Shown here piece by piece: positions 1-12,845 of a stretch of DNA of 64,000 nt (its first letter is position 1; every line of letters begins with the position of its first letter). Where the stretch lies: the NCBI RefSeq assembly GCF_954871325.1, contig NC_088775.1:18081561-18145560 (forward strand). The letters run 5' to 3'. This stretch comes from Gordionus sp. m RMFG-2023 (lineage: Eukaryota; Nematomorpha; Gordioida; Chordodea; Parachordodidae). Below the pieces are notes generated by a model. That model was not told the DNA's origin. It saw only the letters and a list, made by a program, of their open reading frames with translations, and did not search any database. Made by a program: the position numbers and the translations under genes.

Positions 1-880
1 ATCAAAACCTTAAAATACAGAACAAGATTTCTTTTAAAAGATTATTATGCAGCCACTACATAAGGTAGGCTTAATTCTAGATTCGAATTTCAAAAGACTT
101 AAGTTTTTAATAAAAGAAGAAAATGATATATATATAACAATCATAAAAATGCTAAATGATATAAAAATAGATGATATGCATAAGTCGATGCCAATTATCA
201 TTTATAACTTTCCTAACTTATCCTAAACTCATACAAAACCGTATATTCTAAATGGTCAATATCACTTTCCAAATTCATCCTACACTCATAAAAGACCGTA
301 TATTCTAAAAAAAGAGAATTTCTAGATGATTCTGATGAAGCATCAACATCACCTATGAAAGCTGTGAGGATGAACTTAAAAGATTCATATAAGATAAATA
401 ACGACAATATTTTGAAGTTTTGGAAGCAGGAATATTCATTTCCTTTTTTGATAAAATTATCGAGTAAAATTTTGTCAGCTGCAAGTTCGGCTTCTAGTGA
501 AAAGTTATTTTCTGTAGCCAATCTCTTATTAGAGACGCATACACAATTGAAATAAAAAAAGATGGACATTCTTCTTTTACTAAATAAATTTCGATTTATA
601 GATTATATTTATTTTTTGTTATTAATATGGATTAGGAAATTAGAGAAATAAATAGAATCAATTCAAAAAAGTGTAAAATTATAGCAATAGTTTTGAAAAA
701 TTTAAAAACACCGTGAATTTTCTGGCGTGACGGGCGTGAATCAAAATATTGCTTGTCGTGGAGCGGGCGGGTCGAGTCGAAAATATTTTAATGGTAAGCG
801 TGAGTGAGCGTGAATTTTTTATAGCCACCGTGAGCGGACGGATCGTGAATGAAAAATTAGGCCCGCGCCCACCACCTCTA
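1..880 (+). mobile_element. hAT transposon, right-hand part
   Basis: This is the right part of a hAT element that enters from the left edge of the window. A transposase C-terminal fragment lies at about 60-555. From 700 to 880 there is a GC-richer subterminal zone with repeated GTGA and GCGGGC words. It ends in GCCCGCGCCCACCACCTCTA, which read inward is TAGAGGTGGTGGGC, the TAG-type hAT terminus. The next 8 bases, tttccaaa, would be one copy of the target duplication, but the other end is outside the window so this cannot be tested. Confidence 0.6.
60..555 (+). pseudogene. hAT transposase C-terminal fragment (broken)
   Basis: The first part, from about 65, reads GLILDSNFKRLKFL, the hAT block that normally appears as LDPRFK followed by a hydrophobic run. 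The second part (355-555) reads LSAASSASSEKLFSVANLLL, the hAT dimerisation motif usually written IPASSASSER-FS. The two parts are not in one clean frame and the stretch between them (180-350) contains a near-duplicate of about 55 bases, so the gene is broken. It belongs to the element ending at 880. The N-terminal BED finger and DDE core would be left of the window. It is certainly hAT; the subfamily cannot be told from this fragment. Confidence 0.65.
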
Positions 881-3296
881 TTTCCAAAGACAAAATAATA
901 TATTCAAATTACAACAAAAAAATAAATAAATCTGTTTTTTATTTCTTTTTCCATGGTCCTTTTGTTTTTCTCCTTTTCATTCGTCACCTTACATATTTCC
1001 ATATATGACACTACTATAATATTACTAATAAATATTAATCTTTCTTAAAATGAACGATACTTTTATCATGGTATTACTTTTATCGCATTGTTCCTTGTGC
1101 CCTACACCGGCCTATAAATTTTTTTTGCCCGGCTTGGCTCGTAAAATAATGCTATGATCTGGAATAGATTATGAAGGAAAAAGACTTAAATTTAAATTTC
1201 CTGTCCGAATTTTTTGGAATTTGGGCCATAGCGCTCCGATTTTAATGCTTAAGGAATAAATTTTATTAATTTATTTTCAGCGAATTTATGTTTAATAAAT
1301 TAACATTGTTTTTCCTATTTTTTAACTAAAAAAACCCAGAGGTTATAATAATCCAGGAGGCCTATACGATAATTCATCGTTTAAACAGTGTGTAGGTGGG
1401 ATAACTGGATATATAGATAGAGTTATTTTGACTCCCAAGCATATGTACCAACATCCTACATTTAAAGTAAGCCAGATGGGTCTATTAATTTTTACTAAGG
1501 AATAATCATTTAATTTGATTGAGTTATAAAATTTGCACACAGCTCGGCCCAGCCTAAAAGATATTTGACGCAGTCCGATCTAGTTCGAAAGCATTTTGGG
1601 AGTTTGGGTCGGGCCGCGCAATCTAATATAGATTATTCGTTATATTTATGATAAATTATGCAAACCGCTATTTTTATTTTAACGCAAGGAATTATATATG
1701 ACCGATATCCCTTTCGACCCTGAGGGAATACTGGGAACTTTTTCAGCTACAATTTTAGCCTATATTGGAGCACGAGTATGTTTATTTATTAATAAAATAT
1801 TTATTGCTGTTTCTTAAATAATAATATTTTTTATAAAGATTTTAATTATAATTTAATAGGCATTTTTCAAGCTAAAATGAGTTTGAATAAAAATGATTTG
1901 CATAATTTTATATACTTTATAGTTTTTCCCAACAATGGTGTGTAGTTACGTATTATTAAAGAAAGAACCCTATTAACAATGGCATATATATACCACTCAA
2001 CAGTAACGCGTTATTTTTTTTAACTTTAAACGGCGCTATTTATTGATTTTTTAAGTATCTTAATTAATTAAAATATTATTACTTAAAATAAATCCTTTTA
2101 TTTATGAAACTGGAAATTATATTTTACAAGATAACAAAATTTATCTCTGATATACAACTGTTAAAAAAAATAAGTAGCAAGACAAATCTAATAAAATATT
2201 TAATGATATATAAATAATAATTTGAATAATTTTTTAAAATAAGAAATAAAAGTTAACTTAATAAAATGCTATGATATGAAATAATATAAAGATCCAAATA
2301 ATGTAAAGTTATTTGAAAAACAATATCAAATAAAATGTTTTAAGAAAAATAATTAAATAATGTAACTTATAATTGAATATGTTAATTTATGGTTTTAAAC
2401 ATAATCTAAAAATGCTTATTAAATTTTATTAAGCTCATATGTTTTAAATTATTAAAATTAACCATCTCAACAATTAAATTTTCAGACAACCTACAGAGGT
2501 CAAATTCTTTAGTCCCCGGATTTATAAAAATTCCCCATTAGCTTGTGTAACTAATTTTCGTTTTAGAAATTGGTTTTAAAAGATCAAAAATATCAGAAAC
2601 GAATGAATGACTAAATGATTTCATCTCATAAATTTTCCAGATGGTAAATAATTCATTTTTTAAAAAAAAATTCGGCCAGGTCCGAGTTTTACACATTTTT
2701 AAAATTTATAAATTTCGGTAAGACTTTGGGTTCTGTAAATTGGTTCAAAATCCGGGTCAGGCACAAACTTAAAAAAATTTCTAAAAAATAAAAATGCCAA
2801 ATGATGTTTTCGCTTTTTATTCAAATTTTTCTTTGTTAATAGCGGTTTGTCAGGGTAAGCCAGTTTCTATTATGGTCCTGGGCATCGTGATTTGTGTGAC
2901 CCATTATTCTTTTAGTTTTTCTCGAGTGTTGTGGTCATAACGTGATTTTGGAGCGGTTATTCTTTACGATCGCGTTTGATTCCTGAAATCACACTTTTAG
3001 GTGTCTTAAGACGTTACCACTTTCCCACCACTTTGAGATAGAAAATATGATTTTGAAGGAGTTTATTTAAATAAAATGATAATTAAAATTTATCTCCGAC
3101 TACAAAACAATTCGATATCTTTTATTTAGCTTAATAAAAATGTACTAAATATTTTATAATTTTTTCAATTATGAATTCAGACCAGCCTCGGGCTTGAAAA
3201 GTTTAGTAATAATTAGTAGGCTTTTACTTTGAACCTGCATCTGATTTTTAAATATAATCTTTCCTTAAAACAGCAGTATAAAATGAGTTTTTATTT
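881..3296. other. Non-genic AT-rich stretch
   Basis: I see no gene here. Small GC-richer islands at about 1100-1160 and 1540-1625 (GCCCGGC and GGGCCGCGC words) look like worn hAT subterminal sequence, but no matching ends or target duplication could be paired. Another island at about 2830-3030 is unexplained. Confidence 0.5.
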
Positions 3297-3333
3297 GACC
3301 TGGAAATTGCCATTAAACGGAGAAGAAGATTAA
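3297..3333 (+). repeat. 3' tail scrap of the RTE-like LINE
   Basis: About 35 bases match the extreme 3' end of the LINE at 62508-62540 with about three differences; both carry CCTGGAAAT and AACGGAGAAGAAGAT. This is what a severely 5'-truncated LINE insertion would leave. No target duplication was identified. Confidence 0.55.
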
Positions 3334-3638
3334 TATACGCCTAATTTTTACCAAACGATAAATTTATTCAGGCTGCCAAAGTATTCGTATTATACAACAA
3401 ATCCCAAAATTATAACTCGATTATGAAAATATGGGGCTTATCAGCTTGCATAATGGTAATTTTAATTTAAAAGATAAATGATACTTATTTGTAACATTTC
3501 ATAATTATCACATAACTCTCTTCTTTAAGGGGGGGGGAGTGACTAATCCACACTACACCAATAGCTTTTTGCTCCCGAAATATTTTATTGTAATATTTTT
3601 CGAAAGAAATCAGGTATGATTATGACCGTATCAGGTCA

Positions 3639-3903
3639 ATTCAGCGAAACTTTTATCGCGAAAAGTTTTTATAGCGAAGGTAAAATCGCGAAACCAATTC
3701 TGCGAATTTGTCTCCGCGAAATATTTATAGCGAAGACAATTTCGCGAAGCCATTGTCGCGAATTTATTAGAGCGAATACATTTTAGCGAAACATTTTACG
3801 CGAACACTTTACAGCGAATTTTTTATCGCGAATATGTGCGCGAAGTCATTATCGCGAGCGCATTACCGCGAAACAATAAATATATTGCGAATGCATTTAT
3901 TTA
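3639..3903 (+). repeat. Phased GCGAA array, left arm (14-bp period)
   Basis: About 18 copies of GCGAA spaced mostly 14 bases apart, with a variable filler that tends to contain TT seven to nine bases downstream. The array starts directly at the element's terminus. It resembles an array of protein-binding sites, such as transposase sites, more than a normal minisatellite because only the core word is conserved. Confidence 0.8.
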
Positions 3904-4283
3904 AAAGAAAACAACATATTATTTATTATTTGATGTTTTTTAATAAAAAATGATATGCTACTATTGTAATATTATTTTTGTTACAATTTATTATGATTTT
4001 CACGCCATATTTCTTGAAGTTCAAAAAGATTTTTGTACATATTATGATAAAAATTTTAAATCTTCTTTTGTAAATATATCTTTTTTGAGAATTCTTTTGT
4101 GAAATTTATTATAAATAAATATACAATTTTTAGGTGAAATCTTTTATAGTTTTTTTTTATCATTTTTGTAAAATTATCTATTTCTTAAGTATATTAAAAG
4201 AGGTTTTCTAAATAATTTTTTTAAATATTTATATTTAACTTATTTATGTTATTTTATGATCTTTTTAAGGATAATATTTTAAT

Positions 4284-6335
4284 GTGACAATTGTCATTCG
4301 TTATTTTTAAGATTTTTGAAATTTTTTAACTCAAAAGGGTAAAAATATCACTTATATTGTAAAGATGTTAAATTATAAATTCAATGAAGATGTTCCTTGG
4401 AAATATGCAATTATCATAATCGGTATTATTAAACATATTAGATTTTTTTAACGCTAATGGGCAAAAATATGTATTTTTAACATGTTAAATTATAATTTCA
4501 ATTAGGATGTACCATATAAAAGCGACAATAGTCATAATCATTATTTTTAAAGTTTTTTTACAATTTTTTGACGCAAATGGGCAAAAATATAAGTTGTTAC
4601 ATATTAAAATAAAATTTCAGTGAAGATGTACCATAGATATAAGTTAAAATTGTCATAATCGTTATTTATAAAGTTTTTTGAATTTTTTTGTTGTAAATGG
4701 GTAAAAATATAGATTGTAAACATGCTTAATTAAAATTTCATGAAGATCTACCATTGAAAAACAATTGTCATAATCGTTGTTTATAAAGTTTTTTGAATTT
4801 TTTTGTTGCAAATGGGTAAAAATAGATTGTAAACATGCTAAATTAAAATTTCATGAAGATCTACCATTCAAAAGTGACAATTTTCATAATCGTTATTTTT
4901 AAAGATTTTTGAATTTTTTTGACTAAAATGCGTTAAAATAAATATTGCTGGCATGTTTAAATAAAACTTCAGTGAAGATGTAACCTAGATAAGTGACAAT
5001 TATCATAATCATTATTTTTAAATTTTTTTAACGTAAATGGGTAAAAATATAGATTGTAAACATGTTAAATTAAAATTTCATGAAGATGTACCATAGAAAA
5101 GTGACAATTGTCATAATCGTTATTTTATAACTTTTTTGAATTTTTTTGACGTAAATGGGCTAAAATAAGTATTGCTAACATGTTTAAATAAAATTTCAGT
5201 GAAGATGTACCATAGATAAGTTACAATTTTCATAATCGTTGTTTATTTTGAATTCTTTAGTTGTAAATGGGTAAAAGTATAGATTGTAAACATGCTAAAT
5301 TAAAATTTCATGAAGATATACCATTGAAAAGTGACAATTGTCATAATCGTTATTTTTAAAGTTTTTTGAATTTTTTTGACCAAAATGGGTTAGAATAAAT
5401 ATTGCTAGCATGTTTAAATAAAACTTCAGTGAAGGTGTACCCAAGATAAGTGACAATTGTCAAAATTGTTATTTTTAAAGTTTTTTGTAATTTTTTAACC
5501 AAAATGGGTATAAATATAGATTGTAAACATGTTAGATTAGAATTTCATGAAGATGTACCATAAAAAAGTGACAATTGTCATAATCGTTATTTTATAACTT
5601 TTTAAATTTTTTTTGACGTAAATGTGCTAAAATAAGTATTGCTAACATGTTAAAATAAAATTTCAGTGAAAATGTACCTTATTTAAGTGACGATTGTCAT
5701 AATCTTTATTTTTAAAGTTTTTTGAATTTTTTTGACGCAAATGGTTAAAAATATAGATTGTAAACATGTTAAATTAAAATTTCATGAAGATGTACCATAG
5801 AAAAGTAACAATTGTCATAATCGTTATTTTATAACTTTTTGAATTTTTTTGACGTAAATGGGCTAAAATAAGTATTGCAAACATGTTTAAATAAAATTTC
5901 AGTGAAGATGTACCCTAGATAAGTGACAATTGTCATAATCGTTATTTTTAAACTTTTTTGAAATTTTTTGACGCAAATGGGTAAACATAGATAGTAAACA
6001 TGTTAAATTAAAATTTCATGAGGATGCACCATAGAAAGGTGACAATTGTCATAATCGTTATTTTTAAAATTATTTGAATTTTTAGACGCAAATGGGCAAA
6101 AATATAAATTGTTTATATGTTAAAATAAAAATTCAGTGAAAATGTACCTTATTTAAGTGACGATTGCCATAATCGTTGTTAATAAGGTTTTTTGAATATT
6201 TTTGTTGCAAATGGGTTAAAATATAGATTGTAAACATGCTAAATTAAAATTTCATGAAAATATACCATTGAAAAGTGACAATTTTTATAATCGTTAATTT
6301 TAAAGTTCTTTGATGTAAATGGGTTAAAATATAGA
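4284..6335 (+). repeat. ~117-bp tandem array, left arm of foldback
   Basis: About 18 diverged head-to-tail units of roughly 117 bases. Each has a palindromic core GACAATTGTCATAATCG, an A/T-rich middle with TTTTTTGA(C/T)G-AAATGGG, and the words AACATGTT and TTCA(GT)GAAGATGTACC. No ORF runs through it. The same unit builds the arms of the palindromic element at 37711-40766. Confidence 0.85.
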
Positions 6336-6732
6336 ATGTAATCCATTTTAACCATAATAAAATCTTAACATTAAATTTATATTATGTTGATTGTATCATA
6401 TTACTAAATAATATTCATATGGTTTTTAAGTTCTTTCTATAAAAATGCTACCCTGAATTCAGACTCAGCACTATTTTGCCAGGAGTATACAAAAATATTT
6501 GCTAACTGTGAATGCAAGGTTATACATTTTTATAATGTAGAATTAAAATTTATTAATTAAAGGAATAAGATTGTGAATCCATAGCTTAAAAGTTTAGAAT
6601 TTAACATAGGTTACAACTATCTTTAATAATCACTTTGCATATTTTTATCAAATTTTAAGCAGGATAAAAGAAACAACGATTATGAGAATGAAAATATCGA
6701 TTTGTTTTTTTTGTTTGGACTGAAATTTTTTT

Positions 6733-9700
6733 AACATGTTAACAATTTATATTTTTGTCCAATTGCGTCAAACAATTCAAAAACTTTAAAATTAACGATT
6801 ATGACTATTGTCACTTATCTAGGGTACATCTTCACTGAAATATTATTTTAACATGTTAGCAATTTATATTTTAGCCCATTTGCTTCAAAAAAATTTAAAA
6901 ACTTTTAAAAATAACGATTATGACAATTGTCATTTTTATAAGGTCCGTGAAGTTGGCCCCACACTTTTTGATTTCAATGGTTTATCAGTTGGACTGATTT
7001 GTACCGTTTTCAGTTGGATTTGTACCAGCACCGTTTTTGAGATATTCAAAGAACAAAATGGGGGGCCAACTTCACGACAGGCCCCCAACTTTTGAACTTA
7101 AAAATAAAAAGTGCATAGGTCGATAGAGAATGATTTGTACCGTTTTCAGTTCGATTTGTACCATCACCGTTTTTCAGCTATTCCGTTAAAAATATGGCAC
7201 CAAAAATAAAAAACACTCATAATTTATTTTTTTTAACGTTCATTATTTATTTCAGTAATCAAATTTTAAACCTTATATTATAGCGTGAAGTTAGCCCCCC
7301 CCCCCGATATTCAAAATGTGAGATTTTTCAAATTTTTAAAACGGGATTGATTTGTACCCGATTTGTACCGTTTCAAGCTCGATTTGTACCATCACCGTTT
7401 TTGAGATATTCAAAGAACAAAATGGGAGGCCAACTTCACGACAGCCCCCCAACTTTTGAACTTAAAAATAAAAAGTGCATAGGTCGATAGAGAATGATTT
7501 GTACCGTTTTCAGTTCGATTTGTACCATCACCGTTTTTGAGATATTCAAAGAACAAAATGGAGGAAGGGGGGGGGACTTCACGACAGCTCCCCAACTTTT
7601 GAATTTTAAAATAAAAAGGGTATAGGTCGATAGAAAATGATTTGTACCGTTTTCAGATTAATTTGTACTATACAATTTTCCAGCTATTTGAGCGTTTAAA
7701 ATATGGCGCCAAAAATAAAAAACACTCAAAGTTTTTTTAAAAAAAATTTCTTAACGTACAACGATTGAGAATTTTTTTTCTCTTCCTAATGATACCTTAA
7801 ATTAAGTTTTAGCTCCATTATATATTTCGGAAATCAAATTTTAAACCTTATATTATAGCGTGAAGTTAGCCCCCCCGATATTCAAATTTTTAAAACGGGA
7901 TTGAATTGTATCTGATTTGTAGCGTTTCAAACTCGATTTGTACCATTACCGTTTTTAACTATTGACCATTAAAAATATGGCACCAAAAATAAAAAACACT
8001 CAAATTTTTTTTTTAAAAATTTCTTAACGTACAACGATAGATAATTTTTTTCTCTTCCTAATGATGCCTCAAATTAAGCTTTATCTTCATTATTTGCGGA
8101 AATCAAATTTTAAACCTTATATTATAGCGTGAAGTTAGCCCCCCCCTCCGATATTCAAAATTTGAGATTTTTCAAATTTTTAAAACGGAATTGATTTGTA
8201 CCGTTTTAAACGCGATTTGTTCTATTACCGTTTTCCAGCTATTTACCGTTAAAAATATGGCGCCAAAAATAAAAAACACTCAAATTTTTTTTTATAACCT
8301 ACAAACGATAGAGAATTTTTTTCTCTTCCTAATGATGCCTCAAATTATGCCTTATCTTTATTATAAAGCTTTGTGTATATTTTAAATATTTTTACAAACA
8401 AAGTCATTAACATGTTGTAATATTTTTCAATTAGTATACATGTTGATATATTTTTAACGTGGGTATTAATACGATAAAATTATCAGTGACCCGGAGTGAA
8501 CCATAACGAACCGTTAAACCATTATAAACCGTTTATATAATAATTTTTTGAAGGAGTAAAATTATAAAAAAAAGTTAAGCCGGTTCAGTTTTTATAAAAA
8601 ATTTTCTATCGTTTGTACGTTAAAAAATTTTTTAAAAAAAATAAATTTTGAGTGTTTTTTATTTTTGGCGCCATATTTTTAACGATCAATAGCTGGAAAA
8701 CGGTAACAGTACAAATCGAGTTTGAAAGGTACAAATCGGCTACAAATCAATCCCGTTTTAAAAATTTGAAAAATCTCAAATTTTAAATATCGAGGGGGCT
8801 AACTTCACGCTATAATATAAGGTTTAAAATTTGATTACCGAAATAAATAATGAAGATAAAGCTTAATTTGACATCATTAGGAAGAGAAAAAAATTCTCTA
8901 TCGTTACGTTAAAAAAAATTTTAAAAAAATAAATTTTGAGTGTTTTTTATTTTTGGCGCCATATTTTTAACGGTCATAGCTGGAAAACGGTAATAGTACA
9001 AATCGAGCTTGAAACGGTTCAAATCGGGTACAAATATATCCCGTTTTAAAAATTTGAAAAATCTCACATTTTGAATATCAGGGGGGGGGGCTAACTTTAC
9101 GCTATAATATAAGGTTTAAAATTTGATTTCCGTAATAAATAATGAAGATAAAGCTTAATTTGAGTCATCATTAGGAAGAGAAAAAAATTCTCTATCGTTG
9201 TACGTTAAGAAATTAAAAAAAAATTTGAGTGTTTTTTATTTTTGGCGCCATATTTTTAACGGTCAATAGCTGGAAAACGGTAATAGTACAAATCGAGCTT
9301 AAAACGGTACAAATCGGTACAAATAATTCTCTATCGACCTATCCACTTTTTATTTTTAAGTTCAAAATTTGGGGGGCTGTCGTGAAGTTGGCCCTCCATT
9401 TTGTTCTTTAAATATCTCAAAAACGGTGATGGTACAAATCGAACTGAAAACGGTACAAATCGGGTACAAATCAGTCCAACTGATAAACCATTGAAAATCA
9501 TAAAGTGTAGGGCCAACGACCTACTTTTATATGGTACATCTTCATGAAATTTTACATTTTTCAATCTATATTTTACCCTTTTGTATCAAAAATTTCAAAA
9601 AACTTTAAAAACAACGATTATGACAATTGTCACTTATCTATAGTCCATCTTAATTGATATTTTATTTTAACATGTTAGCAATTTCTATTTTTTCCCATTT

Positions 9701-10330
9701 GCTTCAAAAAACTTTAAAAATAACGATTATGACAATTGTCACTTATCTAGGGTACATCTTCACTGTAGTTTTATTTAAACATGTTAGCAATTTATTTTTT
9801 GCCCATTTGCGTCAAAAAAATTTAAAAAACTTTAAAAATGATTATGACAATTGTCACTTATCTTGGGTACATCTTCACTGAAGTTTTTATTAAACATGTT
9901 ATCAATACTTATTTTGGCCCATATACGTCAAAAAAGTTTAAAAATAACGATTATTACTTTTCTGTGGTACATCTTCATGAAATTTTAATTTGACAAGTTT
10001 ACAATCTATATTTTTACCCATTTGCATCAAAAAAATTCAAAAAACTTTAAAAATAAGGATTATGACAATTGTCACTTATCTAGGGTACATCTTCACTGAA
10101 GTTTTATTAATACATGTTAACAATACTTATTTTAACCGATTTACGTCAAAAAAATTTAAAAAACTTTAAAAATAACGATTATGATAATTGTCACTTTTAT
10201 ATGGTGCATCTTAATTAAAATTTTAATTTAACATGTTAAAAATACATATCTTACCGTATAAAAAATCTAATATGTTTAAAAATACCGTATATGATAATTG
10301 TCATTTTTCCAAGGAACATCTTCAAAACGA
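6733..10330 (-). repeat. ~117-bp tandem array, right arm, interrupted
   Basis: Inverted counterpart of the left array, with about 9 units (cores near 6805, 6922, 9620, 9735, 9845, 9955, 10063, 10186 and 10290). It is split by the foldback element at 6941-9522, which inserted in the second unit. The right array has about half as many units as the left. Confidence 0.8.
6941..9522. mobile_element. Nested foldback element (9-bp target duplication)
   Basis: An inverted-repeat element inserted in a ~117-bp repeat unit. Flanks are atttttata (6932-6940) and acttttata (9523-9531), 8 of 9 identical; intact units elsewhere read ACTTTTATA here, so the target duplication is well supported. The ends read AGGTCCGTGAAGTTGGCCCC and, from the right, AGGTCGTTGGCCCTAC. 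The arms consist of two interleaved repeat units: one with GATTTGTACCGTTTTCAG and GTGAAGTTGGCC, the other with ATGGCGCCAAAAATAAAAAA and GCGTGAAGTTAGCCCC. Orientation flips at about 8420-8580. No coding sequence is seen. It shares the 9-bp duplication length of its host element but not its terminal sequence. Confidence 0.75.
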
Positions 10331-10529
10331 ATATAAAAATTGTCAGATTAAATTATTATCCTTAAAAAGATCATATACATAAATAAGTTAAATAAAAATA
10401 TTTAAAAAAAATATTATTTAGAAAACCCACCTCTTTTAATATACTTAAAAAATCGATAATTTTACAAAAATGATTAAAAAAAACTATAAAAGATTTCACC
10501 TAAAAGATTGTTTATTTATAATAAAATTC

Positions 10530-12591
10530 CAGAGTTGTTAAAAGATACTTTTTAGATGTATCTAGATACCGATACAATTTAAAATGCATCTATATACAGA
10601 TACAATTTAAAATGTATCTATATACAAATACATTTTATATTATACTCTTAGATAAGGTTTGAATATACCTAAATTAGGATTCTATTATGAAAATTCATGA
10701 AATGATCTAAAAAATTATTGACTCGATACCACATTTATCAAAATATAACTAAAATAATGATTTAATATAAATAATTATTATATATCATTAATAAAATAAT
10801 ATAATATATGATTAAATGATTATAAATAATTATTAGATTTCAGTAATAAAATATTTTCAAAATTTTGGTCATTAAGACATCTATACTAAAAAGTCTTTCA
10901 ACAGGGGCGCTGGAAGGGATTGTGGTGTTATATTTAATGAATAACATTTTTATATCAGGATATTGTTTAAAAATACTAAAATCTATCTCGGCATTCATTT
11001 TTGAAAAAACTATTTAAAATTATTATCAGAATTTAAATCATTAACAATTATATCTCCGCTGGGATACTGAAAAAAGATATTAAATTATTGGTTTTTTTAC
11101 ACAGGTTTATGATTCTGATATTCCAAAATCCTGAGCAGTAGTATAAAGATCTGATATTGATATTGGTGCAACTGTTTCTTCATCTTCCAGATCATCTATG
11201 GATTCACTAATATTTTCAATTGGCTTGAAAACTCTATCATAAATAAGTAATATTATGTTTATATTTATAATAAAATAAACCTAAAAGACTTAATAAAGTT
11301 TTTGCATTATTAGTAATGCTCTTTGAGATTTTATTTTGTATGCAATAATCCTTTGCTATATCTTGTAAATTTTTTGCTATTTTATCATATGTATGCTTAC
11401 CAGTCATTCTTTTACAAGCCAACGCTACATTTTTTCTTTCCAAACTTGGATCTATATAGTGTGCAGTGACTCCTATGTATGAACTAAAAATTAACATTTC
11501 TTAAAACTGCTCAAATAATTTGTTTGTAATTAAATTATTATACAAATTTAAATGTTAGCTATACCGGCGATAGGCACTCCAACAATCTGCTGTTGTACAT
11601 ATTAACGATGGTTCTATTAGACTTTTAATGATTTCTTTTTTTTCATTCTCCCATCTTTGGGAGATTCTAGCAACCACTGTCTGTCGGCAAATTATATTTT
11701 TTTTGTGGAGCTAATTTTTGATCATTTTTATAAATGATGGATTTTCAACAATTGAAAATGGCTGAATGCTATTTATAATAAAATCAGTTATTAAATCATC
11801 TAAAGTGGTTTGGGTTAAAGTCTGAGGTCTCTTGTAAAAAAACAATGGACGATGAGCCTAGTCCAATATTTTCTTTAATAGGTTTTTTCTCCTTCCCCTT
11901 TTTTATTTAGATTATGAGTGTTTGATGTTTTCTCTTAAAATTTAAAATTGTAAATATTTATTTAGTATCTATACCCTTAAATGTTTTACAATGTTGCAAG
12001 TTGAGGTAATGCTAACTGAAATTTGCATATTTTTTGGTAGACATGGCAAACATTTTACTAACAGAGATTTGTTTTCTTTATTTTGAGATATTATTTTAAA
12101 ATATGGTCTATAAATTGGCCATGGAAGAATGTCGTCATTTTCGTCATCAATATTAATCTTAAAAATTAATATAATAGAATAAAATAAAATACCAATTCCA
12201 TTGCAATTAAATGGCAAATTCCTTGAGATGGATTGTAATATCAGAATTTGCTTGTTATTGATAACTCGGACATAATATTTAATTAATATTTTTATATTCT
12301 TTTTTATATATAAGTTTTAATATTTTATATATATATAATTTTTATATATTAATATTAAGTTATATGCTCATATGAAATAAAATAAATTTTACATTCAAGT
12401 ATTTTTATTTATAATATAAAAAAGCGTTAAATAGAAGTTTATCAAATTGTATCTTAAAATGTATCTAAAAACAGATATAGATACCTCTAAAATAATATCT
12501 AGATACAGATACTTTAATCAAAAATCTATCTAGATACAGATACCACATTTTTATATCTAGATACTTGTATCTAGATATTTTAACAACTCTG
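10530..12591 (-). mobile_element. hAT transposon, internally shortened
   Basis: A perfect 8-bp target duplication TAAAATTC (10522-10529 and 12592-12599) flanks terminal inverted repeats CAGAGTTGTTAAAA / TTTTAACAACTCTG. Subterminal zones at both ends carry repeated ATCTAGATACAGATAC-type words. It inserted in the right arm of the large foldback; the uninterrupted left arm near 4100 shows the empty site TAAATTTC (reverse-complemented). At 2062 bp it is short for an autonomous hAT. It carries a broken transposase on the minus strand. Confidence 0.9.
11237..12217 (-). pseudogene. hAT (ZBED-type) transposase, broken, C-terminus missing
   Basis: Reading the minus strand from 12217, a BED-finger-like stretch (CLPC, later a histidine) is followed at 11830-11600 by a segment resembling FSIVENPSFIKMI and a WENEKKEI helix. 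Then 11497-11237 gives the clear ZBED/hAT block GVTAHYIDPSLERKNVALAC, which precedes the catalytic region in this family. The frame is interrupted several times. No dimerisation motif is found before the element ends at 10530, so the C-terminal half is absent. It cannot encode a working transposase. Confidence 0.7.
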
Positions 12592-12845
12592 TAAAATTCA
12601 CAAAAGAATTCCTCAAAAAAGATTTAAAATTTTTATCAAAATATGTTTAAAAATCTTTTTGTACTTGAAAAAATATTTTTTGCTTAAAATTTTGGGCGTG
12701 TGAAAATCACTAATAAATTGTAACAAAAATAATATTACAATAGTAGCATATCATTTTTTTTATTAAAAAAATATCAAATAAAAGAAATCCATTTTTAATT
12801 TCATAATATAATAATATAAATAAAAATAAAAAAATAATAATAGGC

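Noticed and set aside
1080-1625. A further hAT MITE suggested by GCCCGGC and GGGCCGCGC words
   Set aside because: No matching terminal repeats or target duplication could be paired.
3639-3903. CRISPR-like regular array
   Set aside because: The repeat core is 5 bases with a 14-bp period inside a eukaryotic transposon terminus, mirrored at the other end; nothing CRISPR-related.
9654-9881. Open frames inside the ~117-bp repeat arrays (also 6853-7095, 38424-38642, 40424-40627)
   Set aside because: These are accidental frames through tandem repeats; the same repeat gives different frames in different units and no protein motif.
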